Shown here piece by piece: positions 1-13,435 of a stretch of 64,000 nt of DNA. The notes under the pieces were generated by a model. It searched no databases. It saw only the letters and a list, made by a program, of their open reading frames with translations, and was not told where the DNA came from. Origin of the DNA: Epiperipatus broadwayi (lineage: Eukaryota; Onychophora; Udeonychophora; Euonychophora; Peripatidae). The position numbers and the translations under genes are program-made. Position 1 is the first letter of the stretch; every line of letters starts with the position of its first letter. The DNA lies in assembly GCA_028023455.1 (NCBI GenBank), contig JAQFVV010006215.1, positions 12,877,473 through 12,941,472 of the forward strand, in the 5' to 3' direction.

Positions 1-39
<39 letters not shown>
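1..39. repeat. GATA microsatellite at the left edge
   Basis: An uninterrupted run of GATA units that starts at or before the window edge. The same motif forms the much longer array at 49381-49497. Confidence 0.95.
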
Positions 40-344
40 TATATTTATACAAATATAGAAATATATTTAAATGTTCTAGATATCATGTAGATATCAAGAT
101 CTAGTTTTTAAAATATAGTACAAGTGCAATAATAATTTATTTAGTCGTTCACATTAGACTTGGGATTATCCACTTAATGAATATTTCTGTAGTGTAATTT
201 TCACTACACTACTCTCATTCAATAAATGTGTATTTTGAGATCATACATCCTTTTTATCCAACTTGCATGAGAGTGATTTAATGAAAATTACATTACAGAG
301 ATATTATTCATTATTATAATTAAATAAAAATAAAATTTTTACAA

Positions 345-1035
345 TTGAATTGTATTTACATTCGAATATCAGCCTTTCAAGCTAATTGTGCAAACGCTTT
401 GCGAGTGTTAATAATAAATGAATACTTTCTCACCAATACAAGATATAGTATTTATGCAGGAATAAAAGGAATCCTCTTATCCATACAACTCAAATATTTA
501 TATATGAGCAAATCTGAAGTACTGGCAAAGAAAGCGTGATGAGAGAATACTATATCTTGTATTGGTGAGAAAGTATTCATTTATTATTAACACTCGCAAA
601 AGCGTTTGCCCAATTAGCTTGAAAGGCTGATATTCGAATGTAAATACAATTGTATACAGACACTATATAAAATAAATGCTTATTTATATATGATTAAGTT
701 TCAGTTGGAATGACATTTAGTAAATTCTAGACAATTTCATCGACGTCATTCATTCAGACATCGTATAGAGTAATTTAAAGTGACTGTTCTATCATCACGC
801 TTTCTTTGCCAGTACTTCAGATTTGCTCATATATAAATATTTGAGTTGTAGGGATAAGAGGATTCCTTTTATTCCTGCATAAATACTATATCTTGTATTG
901 GTGAGAAAGTATTCATTTATTATTAACACTTGCAAAGCGTTTGCACAATTAGCTTGAAAGGCTGATATTCGAATGTAAATACAATTGTATACAGACGCTA
1001 TATAAAATAAATGCTTATTTATAATTGAATTGTAT
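345..1035. repeat. Foldback repeat family A (nested inverted repeats)
   Basis: A forward arm (about 343-540) is followed by two inverted arms (541-670, lacking its first ~80 bases, and about 790-1035). They share blocks such as TCAGCCTTTCAAGCTAATTG, the string CACCAATACAAGATATAGTA and the end GCAAAGAAAGCGTGATG. Between the two inverted arms lies a unique piece around 680-780. Reading frames of 64 and 83 codons on opposite strands are the same repeat arm read twice and are not genes. Parts of it (the TTCATTCAGACAT block followed by TAATTTAAAGTGA, and the ATATAAAATAAATG end) are shared with the element at 60194-61252, so both belong to one diverged family. Confidence 0.8.
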
Positions 1036-4000
1036 ATTAAAGGCAATAGTACATTCTGTTTTTTACAATGAAAGAAGGGCTAGTTGATGACTGATGTGCC
1101 TTGTATATTTCATTAAATAACAAGTCTTATAGCAATATTTAGTATTTTCTATGAACATATTAATATTATTGACAAAAGTAAAACTATAAAGTATTAAATT
1201 TACACATTTTGTTATATGCACATACAGATATATACAACTTATGGTAAAGATATCTAATGTTTTGTCAACTTGAATTTTATTTTACCACCTAAGATAAACT
1301 TAATAACATTAATACAATTATTTTTAAATAGTAAATGCTGTTGTGGTAAATAATTCTCACTTCCACTCCAGCATTCAACAACACTATAACAAGAAAATGA
1401 AATACGATTTTATTTATTTAACAGACTGTATTCAATGTTATATATATATTGTAACGGTATACATATGCCATTACATTATTTTAAAATTGAAATAAAAGGG
1501 GAAAATGAATCGTAAATAAAATTGATTTATTAAAAACATAAAAGAAAATTAAAATAGTTATTTTAACAAAAACATAATTGCACAAATGAAAACTATTTTT
1601 AAAAAAATTATGTAAAAAAAAAAAAAAATAGATCTAAAGATAAAGATTAATATTTGTTAAAAAGTAATACAAAAGAAAATAGAAACAAATGTTAATTAGT
1701 TTCAATTAAAAATCGTGTTTGAATCTTAAAATGGAAATGATTGTTCTATATATTTGAATGTAAAGCAAACTAGTCCTTGGAGCATTTAAATGATTGAAAG
1801 GTCAGATAAGAGATAAAAATTAAAGATTGTGTTTCCCACTCTGGAACAGATTGACCAATGCAAGCACCAATCCATGCATGAGCCAGAAAGAAAAAACTCA
1901 GGAATAATAAAAAACATCATGTGTGATTGATCCGGAGAATTCCCGAGATGGAAATATCAAATTATAACGACCTTTTTACTCACTTAAAAAATGAAGAAAC
2001 CATTGACTCTTGAATTGCAATGCAGACCCCGAAATAAATGGGTCTCATAATGAATTAATTTTCTGTTATGCACCAACAGAGGCAGCCTCCAAATTGATGA
2101 TTACTGAAATGCAGCAAATAACAGACTGGTCTTCTCAGAAATGACATAAATATTAAACGGAATTCAGTTGGATGGGTGCGATGCATCATGGACAAGACAG
2201 AATTCAAATCTACAATGGAAAGTATGAACTTTTATCAATTGAACCTTTTAAATATCTCATCATTAAGTGTCTAATTTGTAAAAAAATATAACTAAGTGAA
2301 CTCTTATCTGAATAGTAATAGGACTCTAAATCAGTTAATAATCTTTTTATTTTTGTATTAAGTTTGCTAATCAATCATTTTCATTTTTCTATTTCTATTT
2401 ATTTTATTTTTTTGTTACATGCTAAACTAAATTATTAATTTGTATTAAATGTAAAAATAGGTGTAAATGGCTGCAAAGATTCATAAGATTATGTTAGTTT
2501 AAACGGGTTAATTTCAGACTATTTGTCTCGTAGTTGAAACAGTGCTGGTGGGTAGATGTACAGATGTTTTATGTCAATGTGATGTGTGGATGTGCATTGG
2601 ATTCTCATTCCCTTGTATCACATTAGCATCAGGGCAGTGTACCCAATTGAATGCATGACCAAAAGTGTAGCTATTGTGTTACCAATGGACGTAGATGTAT
2701 CCCTAATGCCATTTATCTCCTTATGATCTGGGTGGTGATAGTAAGATGGCAAAGACCACAATCTCCATTATAGAACATATCTAATATATATTTTCCAAAT
2801 AATTACCTCACCAGACAGATGCATGTTCCTGTACTAAATGATGATCATTCTTTTTTTCAATGATATCATGCTACAGATGCGCATTCCTGTCAGCATGTTT
2901 TTTTGTATGCTAACATCCTCATTTTGCATTGATCACATCTGTTTATCAATAAGCTGGCATTGGTTTGGATGCAAACTTGTAGCCTGGAGTTAAAAGAAAG
3001 AATCGAGTATATAAATGCATAATAATCTACATAGCGTATTTACGTTTAGCAAATTATTAAATCGTATAAAATATCCATCTGGGTGAACTTACTAAAATAA
3101 CAAAACTTGAGTTTAAAAATAATATAATAAAAACAAAACTAAAGCAATATTAAATATTTATTCCTTAAATTTATATATGTGCGTAAATAAATGTTTTTGT
3201 GATTACTACTGACAGTGGCTTATTTTATTATTATTATTTTTTCTTTATTTGAAATACGTTTAGGAATTTAGATTTTAAATCTCAGCTTCTCCTTGAGCCA
3301 GCAACTACGGCATATCAGTCAAAGTAAAAGTGGAACCATAACAAGAAGTAACTGCTACTATACAAATTTTCCAGGTTCAAGTGGCCTCGTGGCACTCTGT
3401 ATGACAGTTAGAGTAAGAGTCATTTGATCGATTGTTATATATATATATTCATATTGGGATTTACTTTATTATATGTATAGATCATTTAAATGTTTATTAC
3501 AAAGTTTAAAAAATATAAAAGGAATTTCTTTATTTTGTAAAAATAAATAAATAAATCTGTTGAATAAATATCTTACAATATATTCACACTCCCTGCCTTT
3601 AGTCTTCAAGACAATTTTCTTTATATAGAAAGAGAATCAATAAGAAAGTACACCAAATTTTGTTTTTACATGAACTTTTTTTAAACACTTTTGATTTGAT
3701 TTTTAAAAAAATACTTCTCTTTTTATACAAGTTAATTTGAAATAACGTCATCGATCAAAAAACTAAGAAAAACAATTTATATATGTATTATTTCATTTGA
3801 TAAAAAATGTTTTTATCTCTTTATTTCCCATTATTTTTCAAAAAATTCCCTTTTTCAGCAATATTTTTGCAAATGGGGAAATCTGCTTGTGTGAATTTTT
3901 ATGTTTTTGACATTTTGTTTTGAAAAGGTAAATATCTTGTTGGTGTTGATGTTTTGTTTGCATTTTAACATTTCTGACATTAAGTTTTTTTTTAAAAAAA

Positions 4001-5856
4001 GTGTATCTTGTACGTGTTGATGTTAAAAAAAATGTAATAAAAATTAAATATTCAATTTATTAATTTTGTTAAAATTTAATACATGGTAATTTATACATTG
4101 CATGCATATTTTCAAATCTATGTTTTATTAATTGAATCTGAAATATTTTTCAGTAGCCTTTATACAATGTCCAATAATCCATCTACAAAAAAGATGAGGA
4201 AAGCAATTTTTTTGAATACTGATAATGAAAAAGACTATATAGTTTTAAATGCAATTTTAACTAAGATGGTCTTGATCTAGCTATCAAATTGGATAATCAT
4301 TTTGTCAAGTATAATCCTAATGAGGAATGGGCTTTAAAGTTTCAATGTGATCTGAAATCATTGATGTTTTTTTATAGAGAATTATATAAAGATCTAGTCA
4401 CAATAACAAACCCAGCCATAAATAACTGCATAAAACCACTGTAACCTCAATACCACAGGACATTACTGCTAAAGTTGTTTCAGAGTTCACAGAAAGACCA
4501 TCATCTGTGGACAAGGAACAAGATAACTAAAGCATTTATAGTGATGACAATAATATTGTAATTTTTAGTGATAGAAGACATATTGCAATCATGCACAAAC
4601 ATATGTGTTTGTTGTCAGAATGTGATAGTAAATAAAATCTTGTTATTATAATTGGTTACACATTCTGCCCAATTTTTATGTTCATTAATCCTTTAGGTTA
4701 TCATTGATTAGCCCTGCACACCACCTGATGTCACTGTTGCTAGCCAAAAACCAATAGATATAATGTTACCAGGCTGATTTACAATTTACTTTTTTACACT
4801 ACTATATGTCAGCGCGTAACACTGGAATTCGCAGAAAGGGGGATCCGAGGTGTTTGCCGATCCAAAGGATCATTCATCACATGCGAGACAATTTTTAAAA
4901 CATTATCCATCTCAGCGTGTAGCGTGGAAGTGGCAGGGAGGGAAATCTGATGGTCACAACATACACAACATTTTTAAAAACAAAATTATTTAATAAAATC
5001 TAATATTTCCTTTTTTCAATTAACGTCTGATCAAAAAAAAAATTTTCAACACTATTTTAAAACAATTTACGAAACACAATTTGATTTGAAAATTCCCCTC
5101 TGATAAAGCCAAGCTTATGCTTTGAAAGTCTCATAACTGTCCCTGTGCAAAATAAGTTTTACACGTGATTTCTATATAATGCTGGAACGTACACTTTTGA
5201 AATTTGTTTAATCTTAAAAATATGTGTATGGAGGTGCATCTTTTGTCTTACAATTAATACTATCAAGGACAACTTTAATTCTACACACCCTCACATCATA
5301 CTGTAGTGATCTGTGAAGTTTGTGATAGTACTGTGAAGCACAAAAACTGCTTAGCAGCCAATATGAACAGAACTGTTCTATAGGCTGCGTGAGCAGTATA
5401 TTTCTGTGTTTTTGCATGGAAACAGCAACATCGGATGGTGGGGGGGGGGCTAATAGATGATAACCTAGACATTGTTTTTGTTTTTCCAATAAAATTTGTT
5501 TCTATAATACATTTTTATTTATGTGCAATGTTTATGAAATAAAATTTTATAGCACACAAAAAAGATAAGATAGAATCATTTTTCATGTGGTTTATTTCAT
5601 TATTTTCATTGATTTCTTAGGTCTATAACCAATCTTCTAATTTTCCTTATATATATATAATTATTTTTACACATAATTTTCAGGAAAATCTATAGTGTAA
5701 AAATAGAATAAGGTACATTTCATTTTCTTATTACTGTATTGTCAAGTGCTGAAGTGGAAGTGTATATTATTTACTACAACAGTTTTATATATATGTATTT
5801 AAATGAGTCTCCATATGTTTGATCCAGTCATACAGGGTTTTATCATATATATATAT
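1036..5856. other. AT-rich intron sequence without recognised genes
   Basis: Mostly AT-rich DNA with homopolymer runs. Three islands are less AT-rich and may be old repeat fragments: 1820-2280, where a frame ending in IEPFKYL faintly recalls a LINE C-terminal region; 2530-2990; and 4790-4960. None could be identified. A frame at 4083-4280 and one at 5214-5489 (minus) show no recognisable domain. Confidence 0.4.
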
Positions 5857-7246
5857 TGTAACCGTTCGATTGTTGTCCCAACTACATAATATCACCAAAA
5901 CATAAGTGCGCTAAGAATTGTAACCTCGATCACCGATCAATTCCCGCTGCACATTGTCAGCTATTAAGAGCTGTAACCAAAAGCATATCATGCCATCTAT
6001 ATTATGCACCAAAGACCACAACCAAAATCTGGAGCAACTTACCACAGACCAAACCAATGATATAACATAAACTTTTTATGATTTAATTTGATCGCAGCCA
6101 GGGTGTACCGCGAAGACCTATCATAGTAGTATGATAAAATACATTAAACAAATTATAAGTATGTAATGTTATTATCTTTCAAACCTTAATTTGCGACTTT
6201 CATTGTATGAGACCCGATGGCCGACCATGTACAAGATGGCATAATTTGTGGAACTACATAAGATTATGAAATTTTAAACCATCTATATGATTTTTAATAC
6301 AAATGCTAGTCCAGGTAAAGCTTTGCAATAAATAAACATAAATACTTGGGTTCTTTTTTTATAGTTTACTATATCACTGAGACTCTTATTATACTGACAA
6401 ATGACAATTTAAAAACGTTAAGTAAATATATTCAATCATGTCATTATCTGGTAAATCTGTTTACAGGTTTAATAATCAATTTGTATTGTATACTAGAATC
6501 AACTACGCAAAGCTAAAATGATGGAAAAGGTAAATGGGATTTTATTGTACCTTACACATCATAAACTACCAAAGACGAAAAGCATCCAAATGTTTTCTCA
6601 AAATATCACTAAACTCTTATATCATGTTGACGATAGTATGTACTTCAATGTATGCTCTATCCAAGGTTTATGATTTCTGATTTTACGAATGACAAATAGC
6701 AACGGCACAGTAAGTTTAATTATAAATCAACGTTTATTTACAAATTTATGAATAATAAGTAATTAATTCTAATGTTATAATTAAAGACATAAATAAACAA
6801 ATAAAATAAATAAATTATAATTCCATCGACTTTCTTCAATAACATATCATAGGTACGGTTTTTAAAAACCTAATCATACCTTATATTTCAATTTGATATA
6901 ATGAATGTATTGAGGAAATTATACTAAATTCAACATCAACTCATGAAACATCTAATGTCATTTCCAGATTCAATAAATCTATACCGTGAACTTATAATAA
7001 TATAATAAATAATATTATATCTGTAGGATTTAGCTATAATGCAATCATTAAATAAAGTGAAAATTTAAACTTACATTCAGGTAAATAATAATCAACCAAC
7101 AGTTAATTATTATGAGGTAACTTGAATAGAATGTCCTGCTACAATTTAATGATCTAACTTATAAATTATACTTACAAATGGAAGAAGATGATTTAGCAGA
7201 ATAACTAAAATACTTTGCCCAACTTATATCTATGAAGTAAAACCAT

Positions 7247-7433
7247 ATTCCTGTGGATGCATTCATCTACACATAGGAATTAAATAACACTAAACGCTTT
7301 GTGGATTTATACACCATCATAAAGTAATAAGTATAATTACACAATTCCGCGGATTAACCACCAGCGCAGGAATGAGTGTAAAATACAAAAATGGCAATTA
7401 AGTAATCTGTGGATTAACCACCGGCACAGATTA
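7247..7433. repeat. Array of four consecutive hairpins with a shared loop motif
   Basis: Four short inverted repeats lie at 7247-7280, 7297-7324, 7344-7373 and 7403-7433. The stem ends differ but stay self-complementary: ATTCC/GGAAT, CTTT/AAAG, ATTCC/GGAAT and TAATCTGTG/CACAGATTA. Each has a G(T/C)GGAT block just inside the 5' stem, and three have an ACCACC or ACACC block before the 3' stem. The starts are about 50-59 bases apart. Nothing known to me matches it. Confidence 0.6.
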
Positions 7434-7865
7434 ATGCCTTTTAACATTATAAAACAACATTACTATTTACTTCACATTAAAGTGCAAAATCATCCTCCTC
7501 AGTTATTCTGACCATTCAGAAAACACTAACATTTTAGCAAATGTGGGTTCTTGCATAATAAAATGTTACACTAATCAGGACAACTAATGTACTAACTTAT
7601 CTTGCTTAAAATAAAACATATGTAATATAATATAAGTAACATTAGTATAGGAATAGAAATCTGGAAAGACTCACAAAATACCTCATGAAAAATTGATACA
7701 TCTCATAAATTCATTTAGTACTTTTCAAGCTTTTTCGCAAGCGCTATTCTCTTGAATAAGTATTTTATTCAACCCCTATTAATTTAAACTTAATAAAATA
7801 TAACTTATGAACTTCACATGCAAGTTCATATAACGATAAAATTAAAGTAATGCATTATTCATCAA

Positions 7866-7985
7866 ATACATAAAATCTAACAGGTGTGTGTGTGATATAA
7901 ATTAAATGTATAGCATTTTATAGTTCAATACATGAATTCTAGCAGGTGTGTGTATCACAAATTAAATTGTATAGCATTTTATAAC
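7866..7985. repeat. Two-unit tandem repeat of about 60 bp
   Basis: Both units contain an AGGTGTGTGT block followed by AAATTAAA and TGTATAGCATTTTATA, with a few substitutions between them. Confidence 0.75.
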
Positions 7986-9380
7986 TACAAATATGATCCG
8001 TGAAATCCATGTACGATGTGTCGAACAATAAATATACGAAGTAATAGCTACAATTATAGTTGAATTCCATACATGTAATTTTATCCATTTGTATTAGTTA
8101 TTATAAGCACTATTAGATTAACGATTTTACGTGGCTCCATAAACATGAAACAATTCCAAAATATGACACGCAGAGTTTAAATGAAAATGTTTTTTCATAA
8201 GTTATTAATTTCTACATTTCTCTATTAAAACTGTTCCAAGTTTATCACATCCATGCTAATATTTATTTATCCACGCTTAAATCTAGGAATACTAATTATA
8301 GCAATTAATTTAATCATTCCAAACTGACGATAAAATTAGAAAATAGCTTTAATTAATTATTTGAAGACTGTTTTTATTATCCAAATGGTAAACAAATTAA
8401 CTAGCAAATATATTACTGGCATTGCAAAGTTAAATATCAATCAATACTATATTTTTTATTAAAATTATAAACGGAAATATTAAACTATGTTAATAACTTT
8501 AACATTTTACTTTAATTTAAACTTCTTCTTTTTTAAAAAGCAAATTTTCATATTTATAAAACTTCTGTAATTAAAACACTTATTTAATTTTTCCAAATTG
8601 TAGAATAATAAATATTTTAAAACATACCAAAATCTTGCAATTAATTCTGCTTTTAAACTGGAAAGCTCCGACATATTTCAAATGTAATATTGGAAAATTA
8701 TTATTAGCGATTTGATCCACCTGGTTAGCCGACTTGAACAGACTTTTAAATTTAGCAATTCATCTTATTATTAAATACCACTATGTTATTTTTACGTTTA
8801 TAGAAAACTTTGTGGTAATCCGTTTACTTGTTAACTATTTTAAAATAAGCTTATCATATTTACACCATTTGCCTTTTACCATTTTCTTTTCTTTCTCTCC
8901 CTCCAAAGCAACACTATCAGACGATCTTTTTTTTTAATTCGCGCTCCTTTCTTTTTTACATTGAAACGCATACGTAATTACTGTATTTATTTTTAATAAT
9001 TAAATTTAGTTGAACAAATGGTTTTTTTAATTCAATGGAAATAATTTTTAAGACCATTTTAAACAAATAAAAATTATTATTATTTTTAATAATATTTTAC
9101 CAAATTTAATGTGTTGTCAAAATTTTTAAAAAGTTAAACATTTTGATATGAATTAGTATATGGAAAGAAGCAATTTAAATTTATTAAAATAATATAGACA
9201 ACAAGTAAGGCAAAATATTACCCATTCTCTCTAATAAATTATTTTGAATATAAGAGAATAATCTGTTCAAAGTGCAAATCAAGCCAATCAAATCACCAAA
9301 AGAAGACAGAGAAATTTTTATACCAGTTACATCAATTATTATATTTTATACTAAAATATATGGTTACAATATATATATAT

Positions 9381-11620
9381 CAAATCGATATTTATCTGCT
9401 ATGTGCAGGTATGTGATTGTGTGAAATTATTTTCTGATATGCATATTGTAACGGGATTCAACAAATAAAAAAACTTTACAAATTATTCTAAGTTTAATTA
9501 TTTATTATTTTACTTTATTAAATCATATTAATCTTTAATATGATTTTCAAGATCCCATTATTCAACCAGAGGAGTAAAATATGATCAATACTTCCATATT
9601 AATCATACACTGGTCAGACAGAGATTTAATAAAAATATTAAACAATGGTAACTTTTCCAGACAGAGGTAACTTTCTCTGGCTACAAGGAACATGCCATAT
9701 CTCATGGGGATTATTTATAATGATTTTAAATCCTAAAGTGCCATCCTAATACTGAGATTGGATCCCAAGAGATGATATTAACATACTTCAAGTGTTTGAC
9801 CCATAACTAGCTATTAAACATGAGATTGGCATCACAGAATAGATTTATTTACTCAGATAAAGAGAGAGAGAGAAATGGAAACTACACTAATAATTTACGC
9901 ATATTTATTAAAAAAATATATAACATAAAGAATATTTAAAACATTTAAATAATAATAAATAAAAAAAAAAGAATACTTTTTATGGTTACAATATTCTAAG
10001 ACAATCACATGGCTATTCACATATATTAAAAAATTAATAATAAGTAGAAATGATATTTAAACAGGTGTAGCTAGCAATAAATCTTAAAAATTCACTCTTG
10101 CAATAAAATTTAAAAAGTTTTATCAAGACATCTAAACATATTTACCTAGGATTTTTTTTATAGTATCTGGGTTTTAACACAGCTTTTGGGTGATCACCCT
10201 GGTCTGATTCTATCAGATTCATAATGAGCTTCTCTTGGTAGTCGGATGCTTCCTCCTGATTTAGTGTACTACAGTGAGGTTTGATTCCATAGATTGGGTT
10301 GATGGCAAGTATAACGATCAGCAAAAGGCAAGTTGGTGATATATATCACTGCATCTGGCTAATGATGTTCAGGAGACAGGTGATGGAAAAGAACAAACAC
10401 TCAGTTTTAGCCTAGTCATGCATTTCTTTACCAACACAACCGGATAAATATTGTTTCATCCTACTGGATTCAGTCATTTTAGCTAGCTTATAGGTTCTTT
10501 GGTTACTTAACTAGATTTTTTCTTTTGCTTCGTCTTTTTTTTTTTTTGCTGCTGCTGCTCTTTCTTTTTTTTCTCTTCTGAGGTTTTCTATATGTTTCTA
10601 TTTGTCTGAATATTAACCAAGATCAATAGTTTTTGAACAATAGGCAATTTTAGTATATATATATCTTCCGACTCTGCCCACTACTCGATTTATAACCCAC
10701 ATTATTAATTCATTTGATCTTTATTTTTTTACTTATTCCCTTATTTTTCAATTTTAATTACATCAAAACTAGTTATATAGTATTTATTTAATCAGTCTGG
10801 AATCTTGATCTCCAGATCTGATTTGTACTGTTCAAAATTTGTTTCAATTAATTATAAACCTTTAATTAAAAGTACTTTTAATCAGAAGTACTTTTGAAAG
10901 AATTATATGTTAAATTAGAATACAAAAAAAAAAAAAAAAGAAAAGAAGAGAAAGATAAGTTATAATTAATATTTTAATTTATTTTCCAATATGTGTACTT
11001 TTCTTTTTATTTTAACTTTTTCTTTTTCAAACAATTAAATATGGAAATATATCATTTTATTTAAAAAAATAATCTAACTCATGTACATACACACACTTAC
11101 GCAATGTGTATATATACACAATGTTACAATGTAGATATATGGCTATTAATTTTTCAAATGACCAAATCATGGCCTCACAAATTAGAAGTTAATGAATTAA
11201 TTGGAAACCATAACTATCTTTCTTGGTCATCCAAACACTGGGGATTAAAATTATATGTTCCTGCAAAAAAATTATCATTAATGAATTATATAATGCCAGC
11301 TTTTACATCTGAGACAGCTTTTATCTTTCAGATGCCAGTGACAATGAACTGTTCCATTAACACACTGTCTCAGTATCAATTATCACATTTTTTTCTTTTT
11401 TTATATACATTTAGGAATCTTTCCTCTAATTAAATATCTCAGGATAATTAAGTATATCAACATTTATTTCTATGTGAAGAAAGAGTTAAGAAGATTGTTG
11501 AATTCTAGTTGTTCTTAAAGAACCACTTAATAAAATAAACAACAAATTAATATATTTGTAATATATTAACCTTCCTGCACTTAATAAATATTCAGGTCAA
11601 TCAAAAATAAATATTCTGTG
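9381..11620. other. AT-rich intron sequence with one less AT-rich island
   Basis: No gene was recognised. At 10142-10324 (minus) an open frame begins with a hydrophobic run (CLLLIVILAINP) and ends in a basic tail just before a GTAAAT donor-like site. It has no in-frame ATG, an in-frame stop lies just upstream, and no family was recognised. A polypyrimidine and CTG-rich tract lies at 10510-10580. Confidence 0.4.
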
Positions 11621-11622
11621 AT

Positions 11623-12514
11623 GTGATGTATTGTGGCTTCTCTTTAAACGAAGACAAGAATATCTAAGCAATTATGCCCAAATAAACCTGTTAGCCACTT
11701 AATTTTCCATTCCCCACTCTAAGTTTTCCCATATTCTGCTCCATCCTATTTCCATAACATAATCTTTGTCAACTCTATAGCCTTAATATCTAATTCCCCC
11801 TGATCTTTTTCCAAATCCAGCATAAAAACCAATAATTCTCTTTCCGTACAATCACTTTTTTCATATTTATTCTTCCATAACGTCATTATATGTACCCTTT
11901 CTGTTTTCAAATATTTACATTCAATTAACAAATGCCTAATATTTTCTATTCCTTCCTTACATAATTTACAAAATAAATCACTCATATTTTTCCATTTACA
12001 TGTATATTCTCTTGTAGCTAAAGATCCCGTTGGAGCCTTAAACAATAAACTACTTTCCTTACTATTATCATATATTAACTCGCACCTAATATTGTTTATT
12101 TCTATATATATTAAACTCTTTTTACTCTCCATACTATTTCTCCATCTCTCTAACTCCCTATTCTTTATTAATAAATCTATTCTTTTATCCCATTCCTTAC
12201 TACTACCCCATTCCTTACTACTACAACACTCAACAATCCTCTTAACATAATCATCCCATCTTTTATACAAATATACTGATATAAAGTCTTTATCCAAATC
12301 TTTTGCATACTGCATTACCTTTCTCACCCATCTTGTTACCTGCCCTTTACTCATAACCCAATTAAATACTATTTTGGCTATTTTTTTATTATCCATAAAC
12401 TGTAATCTACCAAACATTTTCATTTTACTTTTTGCATCTCTCATATGAAAACTTGACCATCCCATTTCACCTTCAATTGCCTCCCTTGCTGTCCATATAT
12501 CTGCATTCTGATGA
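11623..12514 (-). mobile_element. 5'-truncated non-LTR retrotransposon (LINE) 3' end, copy 1
   Basis: An open frame of 239 codons (12465-11746) matches the C-terminal part of a LINE ORF2 downstream of the reverse transcriptase. It has a conserved charged region (FGRLQFMD, KIVFNWVMSKGQVTRWVRKV), then ERWRNSME, then a zinc-knuckle-like CxxC-x8-H-x4-C cluster near residues 163-180 (CKLCKEGIENIRHLLIEC). No RT motifs are present, so the copy is strongly 5'-truncated. The frame has no stops, so it may be fairly young. The second copy abuts directly on the right in the same orientation. Assignment to a clade (CR1/jockey-like or another group with this C-terminal knuckle) is uncertain. Confidence 0.7.
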
Positions 12515-13435
12515 GATGTGATGTATTTGGCTTCTCCTTAAATAAAGTCAAGAATATCTCAGCAATTATGCCCAGATAAACCTGTTAGCCATTTTATTCT
12601 CCATTCCCCACTCTTAAGTCTTCCCATATTCTGCCCCATCCCATTTCCACAACATAATCTTTGTCAACTCTATGGCCTTTATATCTAAATCCCCCTTATC
12701 TCTTCACAAACCCAACATAAAAACTAATAACTCACTTTCTGTATAGTCGCTTTGTTCATGTCTATTCTCCCATAACTTCATTATCTGTACCCTTTCTGCT
12801 TTCAAGCATTTACATTCAATCAACAGATGCCTAATATTTTCTATACCTTCCTTGCACTCTAAATTATCCATAGTTTTCCATTTACATGTATATTCTTTTG
12901 TTGCTAAAGATCCCATTCGAGCCTTAAATAATAAACTACTTTCCTTACTATTATCATAAATTAACTTGCATCCAATATTCTGTTTACTTCTATATATATT
13001 TAAACTCTTCTTACCCTCCATACTAGCTCTCCATCTCTCCAACTCCCTATTTTTTATTAATGCTTCTACTCTTTTATCCCTTTCCTTACCACTATAACAC
13101 TCAACAATCCTCCTAGCACAATCATCCCATCTTTTATACAAGTGTACTGATATAAATTCTTTATCCAAATCTTTCACATACTGCATTACCCTTCTCACCC
13201 ATCTTGTTACCTGCCCTTTACTCATAACCCAATTGAACACTATATTTGCTATTCTTTTACTATCCATAAACTGCAACCTACCAAACATTTTCATTTTACT
13301 TTTTGCATCTTTCATATAAAAACTTGACCATCCCATTTCTCCTTGAATTGCCTCCTTTGCTGTCCACATCTCTGCATCTAATGCATTTCTTCCTACTTCC
13401 CTTTGTACTTTCTCTAAATAATCTAAAATTCTAAA
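12515..13435 (-). mobile_element. 5'-truncated LINE 3' end, copy 2 of the same family
   Basis: A second head-to-tail copy with an open frame of 221 codons (13369-12704). It follows copy 1 residue by residue (FGRLQFMDSKRIANIVFNW, QVTRWVRRVMQY, ERWRASMEGKKS). The zinc-knuckle-like motif has lost its first cysteine through a small deletion (NLECKEGIENIRHLLIEC). The frame ends slightly earlier than in copy 1. It reaches about 60 bases further 5' than copy 1 and then meets the gypsy remnant. Confidence 0.68.

Larger units (their letters stand above)
5845..9380. other. 3.5 kb stretch bounded by a 19-bp inverted repeat
   Basis: The left border (AT run followed by TGTAACC, ending at 5863) is repeated in inverted orientation at 9362-9380 (GGTTACA followed by an AT run). 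Twelve of the 19 matching bases are AT alternation, so the match is weaker than its length suggests. The interior has no convincing coding frame. It holds a tandem array of four hairpins (7247-7433) and a two-unit tandem repeat (7866-7985). It could be a non-autonomous element or chance. Confidence 0.3.

Noticed and set aside
345-1046. Open frames of 64 and 83 codons on opposite strands with the same protein
   Set aside because: They are the inverted arms of one foldback repeat, which explains identical frames on both strands.
5214-5489. Minus-strand 91-codon frame
   Set aside because: No domain or splice context; it includes a poly-G/poly-C tract read as prolines.
10142-10324. Minus-strand frame with a signal-like hydrophobic start and a donor-like end
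   Set aside because: No in-frame ATG, an in-frame TGA just upstream inside any usable acceptor, and no recognised family, so it is not supported as an exon.
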